Source of the DNA: SZAS-103 sp043747745
GTDB taxonomy: Bacteria > Pseudomonadota > Gammaproteobacteria > Xanthomonadales > Xanthomonadaceae
Assembly: GCA_043747745.1 (NCBI GenBank)
Contig: JAYTOP010000096.1
Span: 1-64,000, forward strand
Reading direction: 5' to 3'
Length of the DNA: 64,000 nucleotides
Under the pieces are notes generated by a model. That model saw only the letters and a program-made list of their open reading frames with translations, was not told the origin of the DNA and ran no database searches. Below are positions 41,270 to 49,365 of this stretch, piece after piece; position 1 is the stretch's first letter, and each line of letters begins with the position of its first letter. Both the position numbers and the translations under genes were made by a program.

Positions 41270-44200
41270 ATCGGCTTGCCCAGCATCAGCAACAGCCCGC
41301 GTGCCGCTGCGATCCGCGCTGCCGCATCCGGCATCTCCACCTTGATCCGCAACTTGTCCGGCCCGTCGAGCTGGTAGTTCTTAGGCTGCTTCTGGATCAA
41401 CTGGATCACCGACATCGGGTCGATGTTCGGTTTCGAAGTGAACAGGACGCGGCCGCCGTTCGCGCCGAGGTCGAGCTTGCGGATGCCGAGTCTGGTGGCG
41501 GCGAGCTTGAGTTCGGTGATCGCGAACAGATGCTTGGCCTGGTCGGGCAGCAGGCCGAAGCGGTCGATCATCTCGACCTGCAGTTCGCGCAATGCATCCA
41601 GGTCGCGCGCACTCGCGATGCGCTTGTACAGCATGAGCCGCGCGTGGACGTCGGGCTGGTAATCCTCAGGGATCAGCGCGGGAATGTGCAGTTCGATCAA
41701 GGCGCCGTGATCCACCTCGGCATCCATGTCGGGCAGGTGGCCGTCGCGGATCGAGCGCACCGCGCGTTCGAGCAGTTCGGTGTAGAGACTGAATCCGACT
41801 TCGGCGATCTGTCCGCTCTGCTCGGCGCCGAGCAATTCGCCTGCGCCACGGATTTCGAGGTCGTGCGTTGCGAGAGTGAAGCCAGCGCCGAGTTCGTCGA
41901 GTGCAGCGATCGCTTCGAGGCGCTTGGCCGCGTCGCCGGTCAGCGATTTCTTGTCGGGCACGACGAGATACGCGTAAGCGCGATGGTGCGAACGGCCGAC
42001 GCGTCCGCGCAGCTGGTGCAGCTGTGCGAGTCCGAAACGGTCTGCGCGGTCGATGATGATCGTGTTCGCGTTCGGGATGTCGATACCCGACTCGATGATC
42101 GTCGTGCACAGCAGCACGTTGAAGCGCTGGCGTTGGAAGTCGAGCATGACCTGTTCGAGTTCGCGTTCGGGCATCTGGCCGTGGCCGACGCGGATGCGCG
42201 CTTCGGGCATCAGTTCGCCGAGCGTGCGCGCCATGCGCTCGATGCTTTCGACCTGGTTGTGCAGGAAGTAGATCTGGCCGCCGCGCGAAATCTCGCGCTG
42301 GAACGCTTCCTTCAACAGCGCTGGGTCCCACGGCGTCAGGAAGGTTTTTACCGCGAGCCGGTGCGCAGGCGCGGTCGCGATCAGCGACAACTCGCGCAGC
42401 CCCGCCATCGCCATGTTCAACGTGCGCGGGATCGGCGTCGCGGTGAGGGTCAGCAGGTTGACCTCGGCGCGCAGTTTCTTCAGCGCTTCTTTTTGCTGCA
42501 CGCCGAAGCGCTGTTCTTCATCGACGATCACCAGGCCGAGGTCTTTGAACCTCACGTCCTTCTGCAGCAAACGATGGGTGCCGACGATGACGTCGACGCG
42601 GCCTTCTGCGAGTTCGTTGAGGACTGTCTTTATCTCGGCAGTCGAACGGAAGCGCGAAATCACCTCGACGCGCATTGGCCAGTCGGCGAAACGGTCGCGG
42701 AACGTCTGCCCGTGCTGCTGCGCGAGCAACGTGGTTGGCACCAGCACGGCGACCTGCTTGCCTGCGCTCGAGGCGACGAACGCGGCGCGCACTGCGACTT
42801 CGGTCTTGCCGAAACCGACGTCGCCGCAGACCACGCGATCCATCGGCTGCGGCATCGCGAGGTCGCGGATCACCGCTTCGATTGCGGACATCTGGTCGGG
42901 CGTTTCCTCGAACGGGAAGCTCGCGGCGAATGGTTCGTACATCGCGCGATCGACCGCGATCGCGAGGCCTTGCCGCGCATGGCGCTTCGCCTGGATTTCG
43001 AGCAGCTCGGCGGCGACATCGCGCACGCGCTCAGCAGCCTTGCGCTTGGCCTTCTGCCATTGCTCGCCACCGAGCGAATGCAGCGGCGCGGTTTCAGGCG
43101 ACGCGCCGGAATAGCGGTTGACCAGATGCAGTTGCGCGACTGGTACGTAGAGCTTGTCGCCCTTCGCGTATTCGATCTCGAGGTATTCGGCGCGTTCGCC
43201 GCCCGCATCGAGCGTGATCAGACCGCGATAGCGACCGACGCCGTGGTCTTCGTGCACGATTGGCGCGCCGACGGCGAGTTCGCCGAGGTCGCGGATGATC
43301 GTTTCAGGGTCGCGGCCGGAGCGTTTGCGGCGCCGCGCGCCGGGTGCGCGATCCGGATTGAACTGGCGCTCGGTGAGCACGCACAGCGCGGGCTCGGTCA
43401 GCGCAAAGCCATTCTCGAGCGGTGCGACGGTGATGGCGAAGCGGGGCAATTCTCTCCCTTCTCCCACTCGCGGGAGCAGGTGCCCGGAGGGCGGATGAGG
43501 GGATTCGCCAGGTTCGCCCGTCACCCCAACCCCTCTCCCGGTGGGAGAGGGGCTTACAAAAGCCTGCCAGTTCGCGACCGGCTCCGGCGTGAGGTCTGCG
43601 GCTGCGAGTTGTTCAAGTAACGCTTCGCGCCGCCCGGCCGAATCGGCAGCGATCAGCACGCGACCCGGATAGCTCGCGAGGAAGCTGCGCAATGCGGCAG
43701 CAGGCGCTTCGTTTTTCTGGTTGAGCGGCAAGGTCGGCGCTGGCTGGTAGCCGAGCGACAGCGCTTCGGCGCGCTTCGGATGCGTTTCACCGCACACTTC
43801 GACGCGCTTGTGGCGATTGAGTTGTTCGCGCAACGCATCCGGCGGCAGATACAGTTCGTCCGGCGGCAGGATCGGGCGTTCGAGATCGTGGCGACGTTGT
43901 TCCCAGCGCTCGCCGATCTGCGTCCAGAACGTGTCGCCAGCGTCGAGCGTGTCTTCGCCGATTACGATCAACGTGTCGCTCGCGACGTAGTCGAACAGGG
44001 ACGCTGTGCCTGGTTGCGAGTCCCCCGTTCTGATCTTCGCGTCCTCGGATGGACGCTCGAAAAACAACGGCAGGTAATACTCAATGCCGGCCGGCGTGCT
44101 GCCTTCCTTCAGATCCTGGTACAGCCCGCTGCGACGGGTATCGATGTCGAAGCGCTCGCGCAGTGTTTCGCGCACGCGCTTGATGCTGGCTTCGTCGAGC

Positions 44201-44919
44201 GGGAATTCGCGCGCGGGCAGCAGCCGCACCGATTCGACCGGATGCGACGAGCGCTGGGATTCGGGATCGAAACTGCGGATCGTATCGATGACGTCGTCGA
44301 ACAACTCGATGCGGTAGGGCTCGGCCGCGCCCATCGGAAACAGGTCGAGCAGGCCGCCGCGCACCGCGTAGTCGCCGGGATCGAGCACCTGCTGCACGTT
44401 GCGATAACCCGCGGCTTCCAGTCGGCGTTGTTCCAGCAGAAGGTCGAAGGTCTGGCCGCGTGCGATCAACAGCGATTGCGCACCGATGTAGCCCGGCGGA
44501 CACAGCCGCTGCATCAAGGTCGCGACTGGCACCACCAGCACGCCGCGTCGCGTCGTCGGCAAGCCATACAGGGTGGAGACGCGCTGCGAGACGATGTCCG
44601 GGTGCGGGCCGAACAGGTCGTAGGGCAGGGTTTCCCAGTCCGGGAAATGCAGCACCGGCAATGTACCGCTCATCGCTCCTGCGCTTCCTGCGGTCGCGGC
44701 ATTTGCACATCCATGTGCGGCAAGCAGGCGCAGGTCGGATTCGAGCATGTGCGCGGCGTGGGTGTCGCGCACGACCGCCAGCACCAGACCGTCGTGGGTC
44801 TCGGCGCAACGCGTCAGCGCAAGCGCAAGCGCGGTCGGACTGGTCGGCGCGCGCCAGTACGCGCGTTGCTGGCCGGCCTTGGGCGTTGGTGGGGTCGGAA
44901 GCTCGGTCAGGGATCGCAT
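41266..44919 (-). CDS. mfd: transcription-repair coupling factor
   Basis: Mfd removes stalled RNA polymerase and recruits UvrA. The 1217-residue product has the UvrB-like N-terminal module, the RNA-polymerase-interaction domain (HEDHGVGRYRGL), and the RecG-like translocase with GDVGFGKTEVAVRAAF (Walker A) and VIVDEEQRFGVQQ (Walker B/DEEQ). The C-terminal D7 domain ends near 41266. ATG at 44919 (MRSLTELPTPPTP) fits the family; the longer frame to 45342 runs through another gene. Residues about 456-490 are an insertion absent from E. coli Mfd and are encoded by a dispersed repeat. Confidence 0.96.
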   Translation of the reverse strand: MRSLTELPTPPTPKAGQQRAYWRAPTSPTALALALTRCAETHDGLVLAVVRDTHAAHMLESDLRLLAAHGCANAATAGSAGAMSGTLPVLHFPDWETLPYDLFGPHPDIVSQRVSTLYGLPTTRRGVLVVPVATLMQRLCPPGYIGAQSLLIARGQTFDLLLEQRRLEAAGYRNVQQVLDPGDYAVRGGLLDLFPMGAAEPYRIELFDDVIDTIRSFDPESQRSSHPVESVRLLPAREFPLDEASIKRVRETLRERFDIDTRRSGLYQDLKEGSTPAGIEYYLPLFFERPSEDAKIRTGDSQPGTASLFDYVASDTLIVIGEDTLDAGDTFWTQIGERWEQRRHDLERPILPPDELYLPPDALREQLNRHKRVEVCGETHPKRAEALSLGYQPAPTLPLNQKNEAPAAALRSFLASYPGRVLIAADSAGRREALLEQLAAADLTPEPVANWQAFVSPSPTGRGVGVTGEPGESPHPPSGHLLPRVGEGRELPRFAITVAPLENGFALTEPALCVLTERQFNPDRAPGARRRKRSGRDPETIIRDLGELAVGAPIVHEDHGVGRYRGLITLDAGGERAEYLEIEYAKGDKLYVPVAQLHLVNRYSGASPETAPLHSLGGEQWQKAKRKAAERVRDVAAELLEIQAKRHARQGLAIAVDRAMYEPFAASFPFEETPDQMSAIEAVIRDLAMPQPMDRVVCGDVGFGKTEVAVRAAFVASSAGKQVAVLVPTTLLAQQHGQTFRDRFADWPMRVEVISRFRSTAEIKTVLNELAEGRVDVIVGTHRLLQKDVRFKDLGLVIVDEEQRFGVQQKEALKKLRAEVNLLTLTATPIPRTLNMAMAGLRELSLIATAPAHRLAVKTFLTPWDPALLKEAFQREISRGGQIYFLHNQVESIERMARTLGELMPEARIRVGHGQMPERELEQVMLDFQRQRFNVLLCTTIIESGIDIPNANTIIIDRADRFGLAQLHQLRGRVGRSHHRAYAYLVVPDKKSLTGDAAKRLEAIAALDELGAGFTLATHDLEIRGAGELLGAEQSGQIAEVGFSLYTELLERAVRSIRDGHLPDMDAEVDHGALIELHIPALIPEDYQPDVHARLMLYKRIASARDLDALRELQVEMIDRFGLLPDQAKHLFAITELKLAATRLGIRKLDLGANGGRVLFTSKPNIDPMSVIQLIQKQPKNYQLDGPDKLRIKVEMPDAAARIAAARGLLLMLGKPM
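43452..43554. repeat. dispersed CCCTCTCCC/GGGAGAGGG element inside mfd
   Basis: On the minus strand the segment reads CCCCTCTCCCACCGGGAGAG, then GGTTGGGGTGA, then CCCCTCATCCGCCCTCCGGG and CACCTGCTCCCGCGAGTGGG with AGAAGGGAGAG at the end. This is the standard boilerplate of an intergenic repeat common in Xanthomonadales and other high-GC proteobacteria: two hairpins separated by a short variable linker. Here it lies within mfd in frame and is translated as SPSPTGRGVGVTGEPGES and HLLPRVGEGRE. Confidence 0.85.
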
Positions 44920-44980
44920 GGAGCCATGCAGTTTAACGTACGGCGTGAAGCAGGATGAGCGATCGAGATCACGGCACTCT

Positions 44981-45532
44981 TCAAGGCATCGCCAGCCGCA
45001 CCCGCACCATTCCGACGCTGTCGCTGGACTCGCGCCGGAAGCCCAGTGTCTCGGCCAGGCGCAGCATTGGCGTGTTCTCGTCAAGCACGTCGCCATAGAT
45101 CGCCTGCAGCTTGCGTCGCCGCGCGTAGGCCACGAGTTTCCCGAGCAGCAATCGACCCAATCCGTGCCCGGCAATGAAGCGCGACACGATGATCGCGAAC
45201 TCCGCCTCATGCGTACCGCTTTCTTGCGACAACCGCGCGACCGCGCCGACCAACGCCTCGCCGGGCGGCGACGGTTCGGCCAATACCAGCACGAAGTCGC
45301 GTCCGCGCTGCGGATGGGTGAGCCGCAGCAGGTAGTCCTCACTCAGCGACTTCATCGGGTGCTGGTAGCGCAGTCGTATTTCCTCGGGACTGAGCAGTGC
45401 AAAGCCTGCATTGATCGCATCGGCATCGGCCGGCTCGACGGCGCGCAGCAGCAGCTCGCGGCCATTATCGAGCACGATGCGTTCCCGCCATGGTGACCCA
45501 AGTCGAACCCTTTTCATGTGCTTGCGTTGCAT
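44981..45532 (-). CDS. GNAT family N-acetyltransferase
   Basis: The 183-residue product shows LLLRAVEPADADAINAGFAL and SPEEIRLRYQHPMKSLSEDY, typical of the GNAT domain in the Pat-type protein acetyltransferases, and FIAGHGLGRLLLGKLVAYAR as the acetyl-CoA loop. It stands alone without the CoA-ligase half of Pat. Start may be Met1 (45532) or Met6 (45517). It lies 61 bases upstream of mfd on the same strand and may be co-transcribed with it. Confidence 0.88.
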   Translation of the reverse strand: MQRKHMKRVRLGSPWRERIVLDNGRELLLRAVEPADADAINAGFALLSPEEIRLRYQHPMKSLSEDYLLRLTHPQRGRDFVLVLAEPSPPGEALVGAVARLSQESGTHEAEFAIIVSRFIAGHGLGRLLLGKLVAYARRRKLQAIYGDVLDENTPMLRLAETLGFRRESSDSVGMVRVRLAMP

Positions 45533-45653
45533 CTAAGGTCCAGGACTCCTGCGATTGTCCACCTTTGCATGCGCGCTGCCGAGCAAGGGCTCCAATCGGC
45601 GACGCAGACCTTGTTGCGTTCATTCGCAGGCGGGTATGTCATGGTCGCGATGC

Positions 45654-45659
45654 TAAAAT
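45654..45659 (+). promoter_or_regulatory. candidate -10 element for the first CDF gene
   Basis: TAAAAT at 45654-45659 lies 32 bases before the chosen start at 45691. No good -35 is seen at 16-18 bases upstream. Similar TTATGCTTCG sequences stand 30 bases before the second CDF gene (about 46676) and just before creB (about 48606). Confidence 0.3.
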
Positions 45660-45690
45660 CCGCGCCTCATCCGCAAATCGATATGTGCCC

Positions 45691-46599
45691 ATGGCAGCCA
45701 AGGCCGACTCGCTCAAGACGATCTTCCATGCGCTAGGCGCAAACTTCCTGATCTTCATCGCGAAGCTCGCGGCGGCCTTGTTCACGGGTTCGGGCGCGAT
45801 GATGGCCGAATCGGTGCACTCGCTGGCCGACTGCGGCAACCAGGGCCTGCTGCTGTTCGGCGTCCGCCAGGCGCAACGGCCGCCGTCGCCGGACTATCCG
45901 CTCGGCCATGGTCGCGAGATCTATTTCTGGTCGTTCCTTGTCGCGTTGATGCTGTTCACCGTCGGCGGCGTCTTTTCGATCTACGAAGGCTGGCACAAGC
46001 TGCACAATCCCGAGCCGTTGACCCAACCGTGGTGGGCGATGTTCGTGCTGCTCTTCAGCATCGTCGCCGAAGGCTTCTCGATGCGCACCTGCATGCAGGA
46101 AGCGGAGAAGGCGCGCGAAGGCCGTAGCTTGTGGCAGTGGTTCCGGCAGAGTCGGCAGAGCGAGCTGATCGTGATCTTCGGCGAGAACCTCGCGGACCTG
46201 CTGGGCCTCGGCGCGGGACTGGTCGCGGTCGTGTTGACGATGGTCACCGGCGACCCGATGTGGGATGCGCTCGGCACGCTGGTCATCGGCGTGCTGCTGA
46301 TCGTAGTCGCGGTGTTCGTCGCGGTCGAGGTCAAGGCGCTGTTGATCGGGCAAAGCGTCGAGCCGGCCGTGCACCGTGCGATCTATTCCTATTTCAACGG
46401 TCGCCCTGAAGTGAAGGGCATCTTCAGCCTGATCACGATGCAGATGGGCAGCGACATCATGGTCGCGGTGCAGGCTGAGATGGATTTCTGTCTGTCGGGC
46501 CACGAGCTGGTCGCGCAGATCAACCGCGTAGAAGCCGAGCTGCGCACGCAGTTTCCGGACGTGAAGTGGGTATTCTTCGAGCCGGACGATTCGGATTGA
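45691..46599 (+). CDS. cation diffusion facilitator transporter (SLC30A9-like), copy 1
   Basis: CDF proteins export Zn, Mn or other divalent metals in exchange for protons. The 302-residue product starts MAAKADSLKTIFHALGANF and has six hydrophobic segments. It has the TM2 metal motif HSLAD (His43, Asp47) in ESVHSLADCGNQ, and in TM5 GENLAD (Glu165, Asp169) in place of the usual His-x-x-x-Asp. The C-terminal cytoplasmic domain follows from about 210. The HSLADCGNQGLLLFG motif resembles SLC30A9-type members. The start is set by homology; the ORF extension to 45490 is not used. Confidence 0.9.
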   Translation: MAAKADSLKTIFHALGANFLIFIAKLAAALFTGSGAMMAESVHSLADCGNQGLLLFGVRQAQRPPSPDYPLGHGREIYFWSFLVALMLFTVGGVFSIYEGWHKLHNPEPLTQPWWAMFVLLFSIVAEGFSMRTCMQEAEKAREGRSLWQWFRQSRQSELIVIFGENLADLLGLGAGLVAVVLTMVTGDPMWDALGTLVIGVLLIVVAVFVAVEVKALLIGQSVEPAVHRAIYSYFNGRPEVKGIFSLITMQMGSDIMVAVQAEMDFCLSGHELVAQINRVEAELRTQFPDVKWVFFEPDDSD

Positions 46600-46711
46600 G
46601 CGATGCGGTTGCGGTCGGGCACATTGCGCGCGTTCCGCCGATCGTCGATGCAGAGGGATCCGCAGCGGACGATGTTATGCTTCGGCCCACGTCCGCAATC
46701 GGTACATCGTG

Positions 46712-47620
46712 ATGGCTGGACAGGCCGACTCGCTAAGGACGATCTTCTTCGCGCTTGGCGCGAACTTCGGCATCTTCGTTGCCAAGTTGTTCGCGGCGGT
46801 TTTCACCGGATCCAGCGCGATGCTCGCCGAAGCGGTGCATTCGCTCGCCGATTGCGGCAACCAGGGTTTGTTGCTGCTCGGCATCAAGCGCGCCAAGCGT
46901 CTGCCAACGCCCGACTATCCGCTTGGCTACGGCAAGGAGATCTATTTCTGGTCCTTCCTGGTCGCGCTGATGCTGTTCTCGGTCGGCGGCGCGTTCTCGC
47001 TGTATGAAGGCATGCACAAACTTTTGCACCCTTCCACGCTGTCGCGTCCCTGGCTGGCCGTCGGCGTGCTGGTGTTCGGCATCGCGCTCGAATCGGTCTC
47101 GATGCGCGCGTGCATGGTCGAGATCGACAAGGTGCGCGACGGCCGCTCGTTGTGGCGCTGGTTTCGCGAGAGCCGCAGCAGCGAGCTGATCGTGATCTTC
47201 GGCGAAGACCTGGCCGCACTCTTCGGCCTCGTCATCGCATTGATCGCCATCGGTGCGACCATGGCGACCGGCAATCCCGTCTACGATGCGATCGGTACCG
47301 TCGCGATCGGCGCGTTGCTGGCCGTGGTTGCGGTGTTCATCGCAGTCGAAGTCAAGGCTTTGCTGATCGGCCAGAGCGTTGCGCCTGCTCGGCGCAGGCA
47401 GATCTGCGAATTCCTGGGCGCGCGGCACGAGATCCGCGAACTATTCAACATCATCACATTGCAACTCGGGGCAGACGTCATGGTTGCAGTGCAAGCCGGC
47501 ATGGATCCGGAATTGCGCACGGCCGATCTGGTCGTGCAGATCAACGCCATCGAGACGGATCTGCGCCGTGAGTTTCCCGAGGTGCGTTGGTGTTTCTTCG
47601 AGCCTGACGATTCCACTTGA
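46712..47620 (+). CDS. cation diffusion facilitator transporter (SLC30A9-like), copy 2
   Basis: A 302-residue paralogue of the gene upstream, with the same spacing throughout: ADSLRTIFFALGANFGIF, AEAVHSLADCGNQ (His43, Asp47), DYPLGYGKEIYFWSF, and FGEDLAALFGL in TM5. The last has Glu165 and Ala169 where copy 1 has Asp169; the EDxAA form is typical of SLC30A9 relatives. The pair looks like a tandem duplication with divergence at the metal site. The ATG at 46712 is used; a GTG directly before it (46709) would add one residue. Confidence 0.9.
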   Translation: MAGQADSLRTIFFALGANFGIFVAKLFAAVFTGSSAMLAEAVHSLADCGNQGLLLLGIKRAKRLPTPDYPLGYGKEIYFWSFLVALMLFSVGGAFSLYEGMHKLLHPSTLSRPWLAVGVLVFGIALESVSMRACMVEIDKVRDGRSLWRWFRESRSSELIVIFGEDLAALFGLVIALIAIGATMATGNPVYDAIGTVAIGALLAVVAVFIAVEVKALLIGQSVAPARRRQICEFLGARHEIRELFNIITLQLGADVMVAVQAGMDPELRTADLVVQINAIETDLRREFPEVRWCFFEPDDST

Positions 47621-47624
47621 AGCC

Positions 47625-47646
47625 GGAAATGGGGAATAGGGAATGG
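47625..47646. repeat. short G-rich iterated repeat after the second CDF gene
   Basis: GGAAATGGGGAATAGGGAATGG, a degenerate iteration of GGGAAT(A/G), lies 5 bases after the stop codon. It belongs to the same style of G-rich intergenic iterations as the lpxB 5' sequence. Confidence 0.5.
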
Positions 47647-47675
47647 CAGGACGTCTCTTGATATCGTTCGCTGGA

Positions 47676-48542
47676 TCAAGTCCGAGGGCGATCTCCGAGC
47701 CCCTGCTCGCGCTTAAGCCATTCCAGTCGGTGCGATGCGCCGGTTTCGCCGAGTTCGATCGCCAGCGACGGTAGCGCCGCCGCAATTTCGGTATCGAGCT
47801 TCCACGGCGGATTGAGTACGAGCATGCCGCTACCATTGAGCCGCAGCGGTGAATCGTCGGGGCGGATGAGCAGTTCGGCCAGCAAAATGTCCTGTGCAGG
47901 CAGACGCTCGACCGCGCGCAGGAAGCGTTGCAGGCTTCGTCTTTCCTTGATCGGGAACCACACCGCGAACACGCCCTGCGGCCAGCGCTGCAAGCCTTCT
48001 TTCAACGCCGCCAGCACTGCCCCGAACTCCGCCTCCTGTGTTTCGTAGGGCGGATCGATCAGTACCAATCCGCGGCGCAGCTTCGGCGGCAGCAACGACT
48101 TGATCGCGGCATAGCCGTCGCCTTGCTGCACATGCACGCGCCGGTCGCGCGCGAACAGCGCTTCCAGCGCGCGCGCTTCGTCGGATTGGGTTTCATAGCA
48201 GACCAGTCGATCGTTATCGCGCAATGCCATCGCGGCCAGTAGTGGCGAACCCGGATAGATGCGCAGCCCGCCATCGGGATTGCAGCGACGCAAGGCGTCC
48301 TGATAGCGCTTGATCGCAACCGCATCGGTCTTCGCGCCGAGCACGCGCGCGACGCCATCGTCGGCTTCTGCTGTACGCCGCGCGGCATTGTCGTTCAGGG
48401 AATAACGTCCGCGCCCCGCGTGCGTATCCAACACCGCGAACGGCGTGTCCTTGCGCTTGAGCGCGTCGATCAAGGCGAGCAGGACGACGTGTTTGAAGAC
48501 GTCGGCGTGGTTGCCGGCATGAAAGGCGTGGCGGTAGTTCAT
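47676..48542 (-). CDS. rlmJ: 23S rRNA (adenine(2030)-N(6))-methyltransferase RlmJ
   Basis: RlmJ methylates A2030 of 23S rRNA. The 288-residue product starts MNYRHAFHAGNHADVFKHVV, the family signature, and has the SAM-binding loop VLDTHAGRGRY and the catalytic LIDPPYE motif (DPPY type). Length is close to E. coli (280). It is convergent with the CDF pair and divergent from creB. Confidence 0.95.
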   Translation of the reverse strand: MNYRHAFHAGNHADVFKHVVLLALIDALKRKDTPFAVLDTHAGRGRYSLNDNAARRTAEADDGVARVLGAKTDAVAIKRYQDALRRCNPDGGLRIYPGSPLLAAMALRDNDRLVCYETQSDEARALEALFARDRRVHVQQGDGYAAIKSLLPPKLRRGLVLIDPPYETQEAEFGAVLAALKEGLQRWPQGVFAVWFPIKERRSLQRFLRAVERLPAQDILLAELLIRPDDSPLRLNGSGMLVLNPPWKLDTEIAAALPSLAIELGETGASHRLEWLKREQGLGDRPRT

Positions 48543-48618
48543 AAGTACAGTCTCCCACGCGCGGCGGATGGACGTCAGCCGTTGTCTGGATGCGCAGCTG
48601 AGCAGTTATGCTTCGCCT

Positions 48619-49335
48619 ATGACCGCGACACATGACCGCGTGCCCCATGTCCTGTTGATCGAAGACGAAGTCGGCATCGCCGATGCGGTGCTGTATGCGC
48701 TGCGCAGCGAGGGTTTCGAGGCGACCCACTGCCTGCTCGGCAAGACGGGACTGCAGCGGTTCGCGGAAGGCGGCATCGACCTGATCGTGCTCGACGTCGG
48801 CCTGCCCGATCGCAGCGGCTTCGAGGTGTGCCGCGAACTGCGTCGCAGCAGCGAAGTGCCGGTGATTTTCCTGACCGCGCGCGCGAGCGAGATCGACCGT
48901 GTGGTCGGCTTCGAGCTTGGTGCGGACGATTACGTCGTGAAGCCGTTTTCGCCGCGTGAATTGATCGCGCGGGTTCGCGCGCGCTTGCGTCGCAGCCCGT
49001 TGCATGAGGCGGGGGTGGCTGGCGCAGGGGAGTGGAAGCGTAGCGGCGCATTCGAACACGACGCGTCTGGTCGTCGCATGCGTTACGCGGGCACGATGCT
49101 CGTGCTGACGCGTTACGAATACGGCGTGCTGAGCAATCTGCTCGCCCGGTCCGGGGCGATCTTCAGCCGCGCGCAGCTCATGGATGCAGTCTGGACCGAC
49201 GCGGCCGACAGCGCCGACCGCACCGTGGATGCGCACATCAAGACCTTGCGCGCGAAGCTGCACGCGATTGTTGCTGACGCCGAGCCATTGCGCACGCATC
49301 GCGGCATCGGCTATTCGCTGGATCTTGCGCCATGA
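48619..49335 (+). CDS. creB: two-component response regulator CreB
   Basis: CreB is an OmpR-type regulator of central metabolism and, in several gammaproteobacteria, of beta-lactamase and creD. The 238-residue product has a receiver domain (LLIEDEVGIADAV, phospho-acceptor Asp59 in LIVLDVGLPDRSG, Lys in VVKPFSPREL) and a C-terminal winged helix (LTRYEYGVLSNLLAR, DRTVDAHIKTLRAKL). ATG at 48619 gives the natural start. creC follows after 30 bases. Confidence 0.93.
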   Translation: MTATHDRVPHVLLIEDEVGIADAVLYALRSEGFEATHCLLGKTGLQRFAEGGIDLIVLDVGLPDRSGFEVCRELRRSSEVPVIFLTARASEIDRVVGFELGADDYVVKPFSPRELIARVRARLRRSPLHEAGVAGAGEWKRSGAFEHDASGRRMRYAGTMLVLTRYEYGVLSNLLARSGAIFSRAQLMDAVWTDAADSADRTVDAHIKTLRAKLHAIVADAEPLRTHRGIGYSLDLAP

Positions 49336-49365
49336 AGCCGGTGCGGCAATGAAATTCGGGCGGTC

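Noticed and set aside
41530..43620. 696-codon open frame antisense to mfd
   Set aside because: It lies exactly on the reverse frame of a certain gene, its product is Arg/Asp/His/Ala-rich with no domain, and such long shadow frames are expected in high-GC DNA.
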